Assembly: GCF_004362825.1 (NCBI RefSeq)
Contig: NZ_SNXZ01000002.1
Coordinates: 1,235,365 to 1,299,364, forward strand
Direction: 5' to 3'
Source: Labedaea rhizosphaerae
GTDB lineage: Bacteria; Actinomycetota; Actinomycetes; Mycobacteriales; Pseudonocardiaceae
Length of the DNA: 64,000 nt
This document shows positions 26,992 to 35,985 of this stretch, one piece after another. Below the pieces are notes generated by a model. That model saw only the letters and a list, made by a program, of their open reading frames with translations, was not told where the DNA came from and searched no databases. The position numbers were made by a program, and so were the translations under genes. The first letter of the stretch is position 1, and the number at the start of each line of letters is the position of its first letter.

Positions 26992-29900
26992 CTAGATGCG
27001 GGTGCGGGTTGCGATGGCGTCGCCGAGCGCGTCGGATGCCTGGTTGATCTCGCCGCGGACGACGCCGAGGAACTGCCCGGAGTTCAGGACGAGCGTGCCG
27101 GTGAAGCTGCCGCCGGTGGAGCCGATGGATCGCTCCACGGCATCCCACTGGCGTGCGGTCAGCACGGCTTCGGGTGTGCGGGTGCCGTTGTAGACAGTGG
27201 ACAGTCCCGGCGGCAGCCAGCCGCCGGAGTCGTAGCCGCCGGGCTTGTCCATCGCGTACTGGAGCGACGGGTAGCGGTGCAGCGCGTAGTTGAGTCCGGC
27301 GTAGATGTTGGCCAGCGGGTCGTAGATGTCGGGCGAGAGCGCGGGGTTGCACCACCGGTCGAACGTCGGCTTGATCACCTGCATCAGCCCAATCGACGGT
27401 GTGCCGTGCTGGGCGTTGATGTCGGTGAGGTTGATCGCGCGGGGGTTGCCGCCGGACTCCTGGTTCATCCGGCGCATGACGTTGGGCACCAGGGACAGCG
27501 GCTGGCCCAGCAGCGCGAGCACCTGCTGCACGAGCCCGGTCCAATGCTGCACACCGGCCGCGACGGGCGGCTGTGGCGCAGGGCCACCGCGGTGGTCGTC
27601 CTCCAGGCCGAGCGCGCGCTTGATCGTGGAGATGAGGCCCCCGATGACCGAGCCGGGAAGCTGGACGATGGCCTTGCCCCACCCGGCCGAGGCCCACCGC
27701 TTGAGCCCGTCCAGGCCGGGGATCATCGAGGTGAGCGTGCCGAGCGGGTCGGTGGTGAAGTGGGCGATGAATGACGCGGCATCGGCGATCCCGCCTGCGA
27801 CGTTCTCGACCGCGTGCACGATGCCGCCCGCGACCGACGTGATCCCGTCCCACAAGCCACCCAAGAAGAAGTGCGGCACGCTGCCGGTCATGGTCGGGCC
27901 GGTGCCGGTGCCGCCGCGTCCGCCGCGTGCGGCAGCGTTGGCCGCGACGATGTTCGCCGGACCGAGGAGGCGCACCAGCTCGGGCACGAGGACGGCTTCG
28001 CCGGGGCTGAGGATCGCGGGCACGGTGTCGCGGCCGGGCGCGTAGCCGGCCAGCACGCCACCTGCGGCGAACTTGACCGGCGCCAGCTCGCCGAGGGTGA
28101 GGTCGACGCCGGGAATCCAGCCGGTGATGGCGTTCCACACCTTGCGGATGCCGTTGTTCCAGATGGTCTGGATGACGAAGTTGATCGGCGCGGCGGCGTA
28201 GCCCTTGATCTTGTTCCAGGCGATCTTGATGCCGTCGACCACCGCGCCGAACGCCGAGCCCACCGCGCGCACGGCGGTCTTCACGGCCTCGAACGCCGGG
28301 TGGAGCACGTGGTCGTAGACCGCACGGACGGCGTTGCCCATCCCGGCCCAGGCAGGGCGGATGACGTTGGCGTAGACCCACGCGAACGCCGCACCCACCG
28401 CCGACACGGCCACGCGCAGCGCGGACAGCACGGGCTGCACCACCGAGCGCCACACCACCGACACGGCCGCACCGATGCCGTGCCAGGCCGGGACGATCGC
28501 GTTCTGCCACACCGACACCGCGGCCGAGCCGAGCGCCTGGACGCCGAACACGATGGCGTCGATGACCGGCTTCACCATCGTGGTCCACAGCCACGTGAAC
28601 AGCCACGCGATCCCGGCCAGCGCGGGCTGGATCGCGTTGTGCCACAGCCAGATCCCGACCTGCGCCCACATCCGGAAGTAGGCGACGATCCCGGCGATCA
28701 CCGGCCGGATCGCGATGGTCCACAGCCACAGCGCGAACGCGCCGATCGCGGCGAACGCCGGGTGGATCGCGTGGTCCCACAGCCAGAGCGCGACCGCGCC
28801 GACGAGCTTGAGCGCCAGCACGATCGGCGTCAGCACGGCCGTGACGACGATCCCGAACAAGATCGCCGCCGCCGTGTAGAGCACCTTGAACACCGGCGCC
28901 AGCACCGTGAACCACAGCCACGACGCCGCAGCACCCACCGCCTGGACCGCGACGACGATCCCGTGCCAGGCCGCGACGAACGCTGACCCGACCGCCTGGG
29001 CCGCGCTGCCCAGCGCAACCAGCGTGGGCTTCAAGACCGAGTTCCAGGCGAACGCGGCGGCGACCTGGATGCCGTGCCAGCACGCTTCGACCACCTGCCG
29101 GAACCCGGCGAAGTGCGTCCAGGCGTAGATCACCCCGGCGACCAGCCCGGCCAACAGGGTGATGATCACGCCGATCGGGCTGACGATGAACGCAGCCGAG
29201 AGCAGCAGCCACGCGCCCCGTACGAGCAGAATCGCCGTCTGCAACAGCTTGAACGCCTTGGTGACCGCGCCGACCGTGGTCGCGATGACCAGCCAGGTGC
29301 CGAACGCCGCCGCGAGCCCGACCACGACCGGGGTCAGCGGGTGCAGCCAGGTCGCGATGGTGACGATGGCCGGACCGACGTAGTCGTGCAGGATCGAGCC
29401 GAGCAGCCGCCAGCCCACCACGATCGCGGCCCCGGCGATCTGTCCAAACAGGACAACCACCGGACGCAGGGCGTCGTACACGATCCGGGCGGCGATCCCG
29501 ATCTGCTCGAAGAACCCGGCGAGACCGCTGGAGGTCACGTCCCGTTCGCCGGAACGGAACGCGGTGAACATGGCGCGGAACCCGCCCGCCACCTCGCCGA
29601 CGGCCGTGCGCAGCGCACCGGTGACCAGCACGACCAGCGGGTTGTGCGCGACGGCGGTCATCACCGCCGGGAGCTGACCCAGCTCGGTGGTCAGCCACGT
29701 CAACGCGGTCTTGATCGCGGGCATCGCCGGGGCGACGAGTCGGCCGAGGCTGCGGTTGAGGTTGTCGGTGAAGTTCGACCAGACCCCGGTCAACGTGGTC
29801 GCCTGGTTGGCCATCATCCCGGCGAACGCCTGGGTTTGACCGGCCGCACCCTTGGTGCCGCGCTCGATTCCGGTCAGCAGCAACGGGATCGCCTTGGAGC

Positions 29901-30900
29901 TGGGAACCAGCCCCTTGCTGATCATGTCCTGCAACTTCGCGGTGGACACGCCCATCTGATTGGCCAGAATCCGCAGCGCCGGGATGCCCGCCTCGGTAAG
30001 TTGCAAGATCTCGTCGCCCTGGACCTTGCCCTTGGCCGACATCTGTCCAATGGCGAGCGTGACCTGGTTGATCTGCTCGGCGGACCCGCCCATCCCGGCC
30101 ACGGCGTCGCCGATCGCCGTCAGGGTCGGCAAGACCTGCTTGGCGTCGAAACCAAACGCCATCAACCTCTGCGCGCCGGTCACCACCGAGGGCAGGTCGA
30201 ACGGGGTCTTCGCAGCGAAATCCTGGAGCTGCACCATGAACTGGCGTGCGTCCTGTCCACTGTGGAGCATCGTGGTGAACGCGGTGACTGCTTGTTCCTG
30301 GCTGGCCGCGAACTTGATGCCCATGCCCACGGCCGCCACCCCGGCCACGGTGAACGCCGTGCCCGCGGTAATCCCGTACCCGGCAAGCACCGTGGTCGCC
30401 CCGCGCAGCGGCGCGCTGATCGCGGACTCGATGGTGGAACCCACGCGGGTCAGCGCTGGCCGGCTGACCGACGCCATCGCCGTGAACCCGGACCCGACAC
30501 GGCTGGTCTGCTCGGCCACCGTGCGCAGGCGACCGCCGACGGTGCCTGCCGTGCCGGACAGCGCCATCCCGGCGATCTGCGCCGAGCCGAACCCATCGCG
30601 AACCCGGCCCAGAACCGGGCTGACCTTCGCGAGCTGGTCGAGCACCGGCGCCGTGCCGCGCGCCAGCGTCGACATCTCGCCCGCGCCTGCCTTGGCCGTG
30701 TCCGTGAACGCCGTCCTGGCCCGGTCCAGCGCGGGCAGCAGCCCGGTGGTGACGCCACCGCCGAGCCGGGCGCCCACGTCGCGGCCAGTACGTTCGCCGA
30801 CCCCGCGCAGCTCGGTGCCGAGCTGGGAGTTGACCGACGCGCCGATCCCCCGCAGGGACGGAACCACTTGCAGGACCGCCGTCCCCACGGTGTACGGCAC
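26992..30900 (-). CDS. Tape measure protein with SLT transglycosylase domain
   Basis: 1302 residues, the longest gene. The N-terminal tail tape-measure domain (~160-400) has AQRLMAFGFDAKQVLPTL. Trp-rich repeats of about 30 residues fill 590-900. A lytic transglycosylase domain at ~1120-1220 has catalytic Glu1148 (MNQESGGNP) and GLMQVIKPTF. It sets tail length (roughly 0.15 nm per residue, so near 195 nm, inferred) and may help wall penetration. Follows the frameshifted chaperone, as usual. Confidence 0.95.
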   Translation of the reverse strand: MPYTVGTAVLQVVPSLRGIGASVNSQLGTELRGVGERTGRDVGARLGGGVTTGLLPALDRARTAFTDTAKAGAGEMSTLARGTAPVLDQLAKVSPVLGRVRDGFGSAQIAGMALSGTAGTVGGRLRTVAEQTSRVGSGFTAMASVSRPALTRVGSTIESAISAPLRGATTVLAGYGITAGTAFTVAGVAAVGMGIKFAASQEQAVTAFTTMLHSGQDARQFMVQLQDFAAKTPFDLPSVVTGAQRLMAFGFDAKQVLPTLTAIGDAVAGMGGSAEQINQVTLAIGQMSAKGKVQGDEILQLTEAGIPALRILANQMGVSTAKLQDMISKGLVPSSKAIPLLLTGIERGTKGAAGQTQAFAGMMANQATTLTGVWSNFTDNLNRSLGRLVAPAMPAIKTALTWLTTELGQLPAVMTAVAHNPLVVLVTGALRTAVGEVAGGFRAMFTAFRSGERDVTSSGLAGFFEQIGIAARIVYDALRPVVVLFGQIAGAAIVVGWRLLGSILHDYVGPAIVTIATWLHPLTPVVVGLAAAFGTWLVIATTVGAVTKAFKLLQTAILLVRGAWLLLSAAFIVSPIGVIITLLAGLVAGVIYAWTHFAGFRQVVEACWHGIQVAAAFAWNSVLKPTLVALGSAAQAVGSAFVAAWHGIVVAVQAVGAAASWLWFTVLAPVFKVLYTAAAILFGIVVTAVLTPIVLALKLVGAVALWLWDHAIHPAFAAIGAFALWLWTIAIRPVIAGIVAYFRMWAQVGIWLWHNAIQPALAGIAWLFTWLWTTMVKPVIDAIVFGVQALGSAAVSVWQNAIVPAWHGIGAAVSVVWRSVVQPVLSALRVAVSAVGAAFAWVYANVIRPAWAGMGNAVRAVYDHVLHPAFEAVKTAVRAVGSAFGAVVDGIKIAWNKIKGYAAAPINFVIQTIWNNGIRKVWNAITGWIPGVDLTLGELAPVKFAAGGVLAGYAPGRDTVPAILSPGEAVLVPELVRLLGPANIVAANAAARGGRGGTGTGPTMTGSVPHFFLGGLWDGITSVAGGIVHAVENVAGGIADAASFIAHFTTDPLGTLTSMIPGLDGLKRWASAGWGKAIVQLPGSVIGGLISTIKRALGLEDDHRGGPAPQPPVAAGVQHWTGLVQQVLALLGQPLSLVPNVMRRMNQESGGNPRAINLTDINAQHGTPSIGLMQVIKPTFDRWCNPALSPDIYDPLANIYAGLNYALHRYPSLQYAMDKPGGYDSGGWLPPGLSTVYNGTRTPEAVLTARQWDAVERSIGSTGGSFTGTLVLNSGQFLGVVRGEINQASDALGDAIATRTRI
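28201..29133 (-). repeat. Trp-rich ~30-residue repeats inside the tape measure protein
   Basis: Degenerate units of the type W-hydrophobic-P-A-x2-x-I-x-W-L-W are repeated about ten times, for example LWDHAIHPAFAAIGAFALWL, LWHNAIQPALAGIAWLFTWL and WQNAIVPAWHGIGAAVSVVW. Diverged at the DNA level but clear in protein. Confidence 0.75.
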
Positions 30901-30904
30901 AGAC

Positions 30905-31662
30905 TCACCCCCCAGGCGACGTCACGTTGGGCAGCAGGAGCCGCACCCGTTCCTGGTGGCGGCGGTAGCGGTCGGTCTCGGCGAGCCGGTCAGCGGCCAG
31001 CACGGGGCGCGGCATGGGCTGGGTGGTTTGGCGCTTGCCGGTGCGCTGGGCTTCCAGCGACGCGCGGATGCCGATCAGCAGGTCCGCAACGTCCGCGAGC
31101 GCGGCACGGACGGGTGTCCAGGTGCGCGGGTCCACACGCCGACTTGATGCGGCCGGACGGCTTGTCTCGAGTTGGCGTGCCCGGTGCAGCAACTCGTCGT
31201 CGTCGTGGATCGAGACCTTGTAGTGGCTGTGATCGGGCAGCCGCTCGATCAGCCGAATGAGCTGCGGCCAGGGACGCCGGCCACGGAAGAAGTCGAGCAG
31301 GTCAACGCCGAGCTCAGCTTGGAGGTCGTACTCGATCGCCTCGCCGCGATCCTCGATCAGCGCAACGAGGCCGACGAACCCCCCGGCGGCACCGGCGAGA
31401 GCCCGAAGTGGTCCACCATGTCGGTGACCAACGCGTTGAGCACCGAGGCGGGCGCGGAGCCGACCAGCTCCCGCACTCGCTCGTAGTGCTCCCCGCACAG
31501 CAATGCCAGCGTGCGCCGCGAACTACGCGACTCCTCGATCTCCAGCACCGTGTCGCCATCCGGCGCCGGAATCTGGAGCACCTGGCCGTCGTCCAGCTCC
31601 AGCGGGAACGGCTCGACCTTGGCCTGACTGATGTACTGAGTGAACTTGTAGGTCTTCGCCAT
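30905..31662 (-). CDS. Tail assembly chaperone, frameshifted long form (gpGT type)
   Basis: Made by a -1 slip at 31378-31384 from the gene that starts at 31662. The product would be 252 residues: the first ~94 from the short form, then GGFVGLVALIEDRGEAIEYD and onwards to PNVTSPGG. It guides tape measure assembly in the tail. The downstream frame has no good start of its own, and the total length including one re-read base is a multiple of three. Confidence 0.85.
31357..31662 (-). CDS. Tail assembly chaperone, short form (gpG type)
   Basis: 101 residues starting MAKTYKFTQYISQAKVEPFP, a typical actinophage chaperone N terminus. Ends just after the slippery run. ATG at 31662, with GAGGAGACC upstream. 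Lies between the major tail protein region and the tape measure gene. Confidence 0.88.
   Translation of the reverse strand: MAKTYKFTQYISQAKVEPFPLELDDGQVLQIPAPDGDTVLEIEESRSSRRTLALLCGEHYERVRELVGSAPASVLNALVTDMVDHFGLSPVPPGGSSASLR
31378..31384 (-). other. -1 ribosomal slippery site GGGGGGT
   Basis: On the minus strand the codons read CCG GGG GGT; the heptamer fits X XXY YYZ (G GGG GGT). After a -1 slip the reading becomes GGG GGG TTC GTC, entering the long downstream frame. The zero frame stops at 31357. Confidence 0.85.
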
Positions 31663-31682
31663 CGCGGGGTGGTCTCCTCGGG

Positions 31683-31925
31683 TCAGAACGCGGGCATGTC
31701 CGACTCCGGCTGAGCCGGGTCGCTGGTGAGCTCGCTGGCCGGCTGAGGCTCGGTGGGCTGCGCGGGCGGCTCGGGCGTCTCCTCGGGCTGCTTGCCGGGC
31801 TGATCGCCGCCCTCGTCGCCGTTGCCGGCGAGGACCCGATAGCCGTGGCCGAGCGTCAGAGTCCGCACCTCGATGTCGTTGTCGGTCTCGTAGCGGGTGC
31901 CATCGGGGGCCTGGAGCGTCGTCAT
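31683..31925 (-). CDS. Small acidic tail-region protein, 80 residues
   Basis: A short beta-like N terminus (TLQAPDGTRYETDNDIEVRTL, split in practice by turns) and a disordered P/E/Q-rich C-terminal half (EETPEPPAQPTEPQP). ATG at 31925 with AGGAGT nearby. Between major tail protein and chaperone; function unknown. Confidence 0.7.
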   Translation of the reverse strand: MTTLQAPDGTRYETDNDIEVRTLTLGHGYRVLAGNGDEGGDQPGKQPEETPEPPAQPTEPQPASELTSDPAQPESDMPAF

Positions 31926-32008
31926 GACGCACTCCTGTCCGGGGTGGTGTCCGAGTGGGATGTGGCGCGGCGCAACGGCCACCCCGTCCGCCAGCGCCGC
32001 GCCACGTC

Positions 32009-32683
32009 TCATGCGGTGGCGAAGTCCATCTGCGTCAGCAGCGACTTCCAGCCAGGACCGCCGAAGAAGTAGCGGATCGCAGTACCAGTGACCTCGTCGT
32101 AGTTCGCGGTCAGCGTCACGTCGTAGCCGACAGGGGTGTCGCTGTCGGTCCACTTCTGCTCGCCGCGATCGGTGACGTTGGCCTTGGGCAGCACCTTCGC
32201 GACGTAGATCGTGTCCACCCCGGCGCCGTCCACGAACAGCCCGAAGACGCGGTAGTACTTGGTCGAGGGGCGCGACGGACGGTCGAAGGTGACCTCACCG
32301 GTCGTCGGGTCCGGCACCACGCTGGACAGATCGATGCCCTCATAGAGCTCCAAGGTCTGCCGCTTGGTCTCCTGTGCGACGAATTTCAACCCGTCGGTCT
32401 GCTTGGTGATGTCACGTCGGGTCGGCTCGACCGCGCCCCAGCTCTCCACGTCGGACGTGTCCACCGAGCGGGACCAGGTGGCGCCGTCGCCCTTGTCCAC
32501 CCATCCGATGTCGGTGTAGCCCTCGGGCAACGGCAGGAGCTGCGAGTCCGCGCCTGCGGTCAGGGTGGTCGGCAGCGGCGCCGTGTCGCTGGCGATGAAG
32601 ATCGAACCCTCCAGCGCCTTGCGGATCAGTTCGCTCTGCTTGTTCTTGAGCTCGTCGTAGGTCGTGGTTGTCGGCCCGGTCAT
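32009..32683 (-). CDS. Major tail tube protein
   Basis: 224 residues. Features typical of actinophage tail tube proteins: TDIGWVDKGDGATWSR, WGAVEPTRRDITKQTDGLKF, and a late YDVTLTANYDEVTGTAIRYF. Position between the neck genes and the chaperone confirms the role. Confidence 0.88.
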   Translation of the reverse strand: MTGPTTTTYDELKNKQSELIRKALEGSIFIASDTAPLPTTLTAGADSQLLPLPEGYTDIGWVDKGDGATWSRSVDTSDVESWGAVEPTRRDITKQTDGLKFVAQETKRQTLELYEGIDLSSVVPDPTTGEVTFDRPSRPSTKYYRVFGLFVDGAGVDTIYVAKVLPKANVTDRGEQKWTDSDTPVGYDVTLTANYDEVTGTAIRYFFGGPGWKSLLTQMDFATA

Positions 32684-32753
32684 CAGTTCTCCCTAACCAC
32701 AGCATCCGAAGGTTGCTAGCCTTGATGCACTCAGGCAAAGAGGAGGCATAGCA

Positions 32754-33281
32754 ATGGCGCTGTTTATCTCAATTCTGTCGCTCGGCGTATCTGCACTGTC
32801 GCTTCTCTTTGCCTACTTCTCCTTTAGGCGAAATGGCCCGAGCGTGTTCGGCGCTTTAAAGCTTGGCTTTTTTATAGGAACGCCCGATGAGATGAACCAC
32901 GGCGTACAGTGGCACTTCCCGCAAATAGGCCAAACGATAGCTCCGTCGTTTGAATTGCATATTGTCAATCGTGGACGCCAGCCGATTGACATCATCAACG
33001 TCGCAATTAGGTTCGCGGGCGACGGACATCCGGGATCGTTTGAAGATGATGGCGAGCCTACGTATCGCCTCGAAGGTGGGTCAACGCTCACGCGAGCTTA
33101 TCCGCTTTACTATCATCGGATTAATAATAGTCCAATGTACGGTCTGTTCTATGCGCAGATATGGTTCGGCGACGGGAAGACGCGAAGGGCCGCCGGTCTT
33201 GTCAACATCGATCGCGAAGCGATAGACGCAGCCTATCTTCGCGTTATTGAGCGTTTGCGAGCATCAGGCGAATTGCGCTAA
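32754..33281 (+). CDS. Cargo ('moron') gene: single-pass membrane protein
   Basis: 175 residues, opposite to the tail genes around it and visibly AT-richer in sequence and codon use. The N terminus is a membrane helix (LFISILSLGVSALSLLFAYF); the remainder is beta-rich (FELHIVNRGRQPIDIINVAI, an Ig-like pattern). ATG at 32754 follows AGGAGG. An independently expressed lysogenic gene, perhaps for superinfection exclusion (inference). Confidence 0.8.
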   Translation: MALFISILSLGVSALSLLFAYFSFRRNGPSVFGALKLGFFIGTPDEMNHGVQWHFPQIGQTIAPSFELHIVNRGRQPIDIINVAIRFAGDGHPGSFEDDGEPTYRLEGGSTLTRAYPLYYHRINNSPMYGLFYAQIWFGDGKTRRAAGLVNIDREAIDAAYLRVIERLRASGELR

Positions 33282-33691
33282 TCGCTAAAGGTCCCTATCC
33301 GCGGCCGTCGCCACGCTAAGCGGAAGTAGGCGACGACTCGACGCATGTCGTCGGTGGTGTTCCACGGCACCTGCGTGGGCGGGTTGTCGGTGCGGGCGCT
33401 GTCGATCAGCACGCGGTCATCGCCGGTGCCGACCTGGGTACGGACGGAACCGAGGATGAGCTGCCGTGCTTGCTCGGCGAGCTGCCACGCCTGCGCGCGA
33501 TCCGCGCCGTAGCAGGCGATCTCCATACGCGGGTAGTCGGTGATCCCGTCGTCGGAGCCACCGACGCGCTGGACGCGGATCAGGGGCGCGGTGAGATCGG
33601 CGGGCGTTGCCGTCACCGTGGCGGCCAGTGGTTCTAGCAGGTCGAGCAGCACCGTTTCCGCGTCGGGCCACGGTGCGAGATGGTCGCCCAT
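33278..33691 (-). CDS. Tail terminator-like protein
   Basis: 137 residues beginning MGDHLAPWPDAETVLLDLLE, with LIRVQRVGGSDDGITDYPRM and ADRAQAWQLAEQARQLIL, matching the neck-to-tail terminator fold of siphophages. ATG at 33691 overlaps the previous stop. Its 3' end overlaps the convergent cargo gene by 4 bases. Confidence 0.75.
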   Translation of the reverse strand: MGDHLAPWPDAETVLLDLLEPLAATVTATPADLTAPLIRVQRVGGSDDGITDYPRMEIACYGADRAQAWQLAEQARQLILGSVRTQVGTGDDRVLIDSARTDNPPTQVPWNTTDDMRRVVAYFRLAWRRPRIGTFSD

Positions 33692-34011
33692 CAGCCCGCC
33701 TGCACGATGCCTAGGGTCTGGCCGAGGACGTGGTACGGGTGGTCCTGGTGGACGTTGCCCCACTCGACTACGGCCGAGTGCGGGGCGCTCGCCACGATCA
33801 GCCCCATCACACGGTCCCCGTGGGCGCCGCCGAGTCCGCCGTCCTCGGCGTGGATGGCCGCGGCGTACTCGCCGGTCCGGCGGGGTGCGATGCGGGCGGC
33901 GAACTGCGCGCCAGCACGGGCACGGCTCATCACGAACTCTCGCATTTCCTCCGAGCGCAGGAGGGCCGCGATCCCCGCCGGGTTTGGTTCAAAGTGGACA
34001 GATCTGTTCAT
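33691..34011 (-). CDS. HK97 gp10-like neck protein
   Basis: 106 residues. Contains EMREFVMSRARAGAQFAARI, APRRTGEYAAAI and ASAPHSAVVEWGN, the hallmark pattern of the gp10-like head-tail joining family. Starts at ATG 34011 and overlaps neighbours by four bases at both ends. Confidence 0.82.
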   Translation of the reverse strand: MNRSVHFEPNPAGIAALLRSEEMREFVMSRARAGAQFAARIAPRRTGEYAAAIHAEDGGLGGAHGDRVMGLIVASAPHSAVVEWGNVHQDHPYHVLGQTLGIVQAG

Positions 34012-34328
34012 CCGGTGACCCTTTCGATGTGGACCTGGCAGACCCCTGCCGGTGCGAACGGGCTGCGGTAGCGCTGCGGGTCGCCGATGACCTGCCAGCG
34101 GGTGCCGTCGGCCAGGACCAGTCGGTCGGTCGCGCCCACGTCGGCGTCGACGTCGGCATAGACGGTGGCTCGCCGGGTCACTTGCTCCTGGCGGTCGGTC
34201 TGCTCGTCGGACCCGGCCGGTGCGATGACGCAGCCGGTGACCTGGTGCTCGGTGGCGGGCAGCGGGTCGCCGTAGCGGTTGGTGCCGCCGGGCCTGGACA
34301 CGGTGACTGTCTCTCCGGTCAGGCCCAT
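34008..34328 (-). CDS. Head closure (stopper)-like protein
   Basis: 106 residues, beta-rich: GETVTVSRPGGTNRYGDPLP, ADVGATDRLVLADGTRWQVI. Size and place between adaptor and gp10-like genes fit a head closure protein. ATGA overlaps on both sides. Confidence 0.75.
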   Translation of the reverse strand: MGLTGETVTVSRPGGTNRYGDPLPATEHQVTGCVIAPAGSDEQTDRQEQVTRRATVYADVDADVGATDRLVLADGTRWQVIGDPQRYRSPFAPAGVCQVHIERVTG

Positions 34329-34717
34329 CACCACGGCTTGCCGTCCACAAAGGACGTCACGGGCGCAGTAAGGGTGGTGTCGATGTCGAACGCCTTGCCG
34401 CGCCCGACCGAGCGCAGCACCCGCATCCGCTGATCGCGGGAGAGCGCCCCGCCGCCCGTGCCGGTGGCGGCATAGGTGGCCGAGTACGGCCCGATGGTCG
34501 TGGACGCCACCCCGCCCGGTGAGGGCACGGCGCCGCGCCCGAGTTCGAGCGCCACGGCCGCCACGCCTGCGGGGAGCGGTACGGGCAGCTCGCCGACTTC
34601 GGCCGTGAGCACCGCGCGCACCCAAGACTCGATGGCCGCGGCCTGCTCGTCGGTGCACGGTCGACCGGACAGCGCCGTCAAGGTGGCGGCGGTGAACAGT
34701 TCCGGCAGGTCAGCCAT
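34328..34717 (-). CDS. Head-tail adaptor-like protein
   Basis: 129 residues, N-terminally helical (LPELFTAATLTALSGRPCTD; AAIESWVRAVLTAEVG). Ends FVDGKPW. Likely binds the portal ring. ATG at 34717 overlaps the end of the 34710 gene. Confidence 0.72.
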   Translation of the reverse strand: MADLPELFTAATLTALSGRPCTDEQAAAIESWVRAVLTAEVGELPVPLPAGVAAVALELGRGAVPSPGGVASTTIGPYSATYAATGTGGGALSRDQRMRVLRSVGRGKAFDIDTTLTAPVTSFVDGKPW

Positions 34718-34937
34718 CGCGGCGCCCGCTGGGACGTGCCTTGGCGTCCGGCTTCGGTACGTCCGGGTTGGCGCCCAGGTCGCTGGCCGTGTCGCTGGCC
34801 GGCCGGACGCCCAGCTCGGGAGGGAGCTTGCGCAGCAAGGCGGCCGTCTTGGTGTCCACTTCGGCCTGGCCACCTGTGAAGCGGACGCCAAGATCGGCGA
34901 TGACCAGCTCGGGGTAGATGTCGTTGACGAAGCGCAT
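34710..34937 (-). CDS. Small head-region protein, 75 residues
   Basis: MRFVNDIYPELVIADLGVRF then a basic, proline-rich end. Lies directly after the capsid gene; may be a capsid accessory protein or an adaptor subunit. Not recognised. Confidence 0.65.
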   Translation of the reverse strand: MRFVNDIYPELVIADLGVRFTGGQAEVDTKTAALLRKLPPELGVRPASDTASDLGANPDVPKPDAKARPSGRRDG

Positions 34938-34949
34938 GACCGGTGGGCC

Positions 34950-35939
34950 TCACGCGCCGGTCGGGGCAGTGGTCAGCCCGCTGATCTTGCCGTGGGCGCG
35001 CTCGTTGCCATACTTCAAGCCGACCTCGCCGTAAATCTGGTACTTGTCACTGGCGCCGGTCTTCGCCAGGGGCTCGGTGAACAGAAACCCCTTGCCGGGG
35101 ATACGCAAAAACACCGGCGCCAGCTCGTCCAGCGACGCGACGATCACCGTGCCGGTCGGCATGTACCGGTTGAGCATGATGTTCAGCCGCCCGAAGTCGG
35201 TCTCGATGGTGTCCAGGCTGACCCCGCCGACGTTGCGGGTGGACTCCTTGTAGCCCTTGTCAGTGATGAACGCCTTGGTGAGCATCCGCTTCTGCCAGGC
35301 GTTGCAGATGATCGTGGCGGTCTCGGAGATCCGGATGCCGCCGTTCTCCCAGGTCTTCTGGAGCAAGTCCACGATCAGCGTCTCGGTCAGCTCGACCGGC
35401 GTGGAGTTGGTGACCACGTTGGTCGTGATCGCCTGGAGCAGGCCGCGGGTCTTGCGGGGCTGGGTGTTGTCCTCGGGCTGCGCGAACGTGCCGGAGATGA
35501 ACGACACCTCGATGTCGCGGGCGATCTGCTCCAGCTGCCGCTGGCTCTGCCAGACCAACTCGTCCCCGGCCGGGTTTGTCCCGCCGATGCTCGCCGAGGT
35601 GGGCACGTTCGACCCGGTGACCGCGAACTGTCCGGTCGCGGCCTCGCGAGTGTAGGTGATGGCCAGCGCTTCCTGGTGGATCTCCACCACGTTGAACGCG
35701 TTCTGCCGGACCCGCGCCTCGGGCGGGGGCGCGTCCGCGCCTTCCAAGCGCTGCCGGTTGGCGTCGGGATCACGCAGGTCATAGGTCTGCCAGGTGAAGA
35801 TCGTCGTGTCGACCGACTGGCCGCCGGTCAGACCGCCGATGGACGACAGCAGTGGCGTGTCGGTCGGGGTGATCGCGAACAATTCGCCCACATAATTGGG
35901 GCTGTTGAACGTGTTGAGCATGCCGGTGATGCCAGGCAT
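34950..35939 (-). CDS. Major capsid protein, SU10/DUF5309-like
   Basis: 329 residues. FAITPTDTPLLSSIGGLTGG near the N terminus, AFNVVEIHQEALAITYTREA, RQLEQIARDIEVSFISG and RLNIMLNRYMPTGTVIVASL are typical of SU10-type HK97-fold capsid proteins. Preceded by a scaffold-like gene. Confidence 0.9.
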   Translation of the reverse strand: MPGITGMLNTFNSPNYVGELFAITPTDTPLLSSIGGLTGGQSVDTTIFTWQTYDLRDPDANRQRLEGADAPPPEARVRQNAFNVVEIHQEALAITYTREAATGQFAVTGSNVPTSASIGGTNPAGDELVWQSQRQLEQIARDIEVSFISGTFAQPEDNTQPRKTRGLLQAITTNVVTNSTPVELTETLIVDLLQKTWENGGIRISETATIICNAWQKRMLTKAFITDKGYKESTRNVGGVSLDTIETDFGRLNIMLNRYMPTGTVIVASLDELAPVFLRIPGKGFLFTEPLAKTGASDKYQIYGEVGLKYGNERAHGKISGLTTAPTGA

Positions 35940-35985
35940 CGAAACTCCTGTCTACTTCGGACACCCGACACCGCGGCCGGGAGGG

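Noticed and set aside
26099-29698. 1199-residue leftward open frame overlapping the tape measure gene
   Set aside because: Same-strand alternative frame with arginine-rich, featureless translation; the tape measure and tail genes explain the region.
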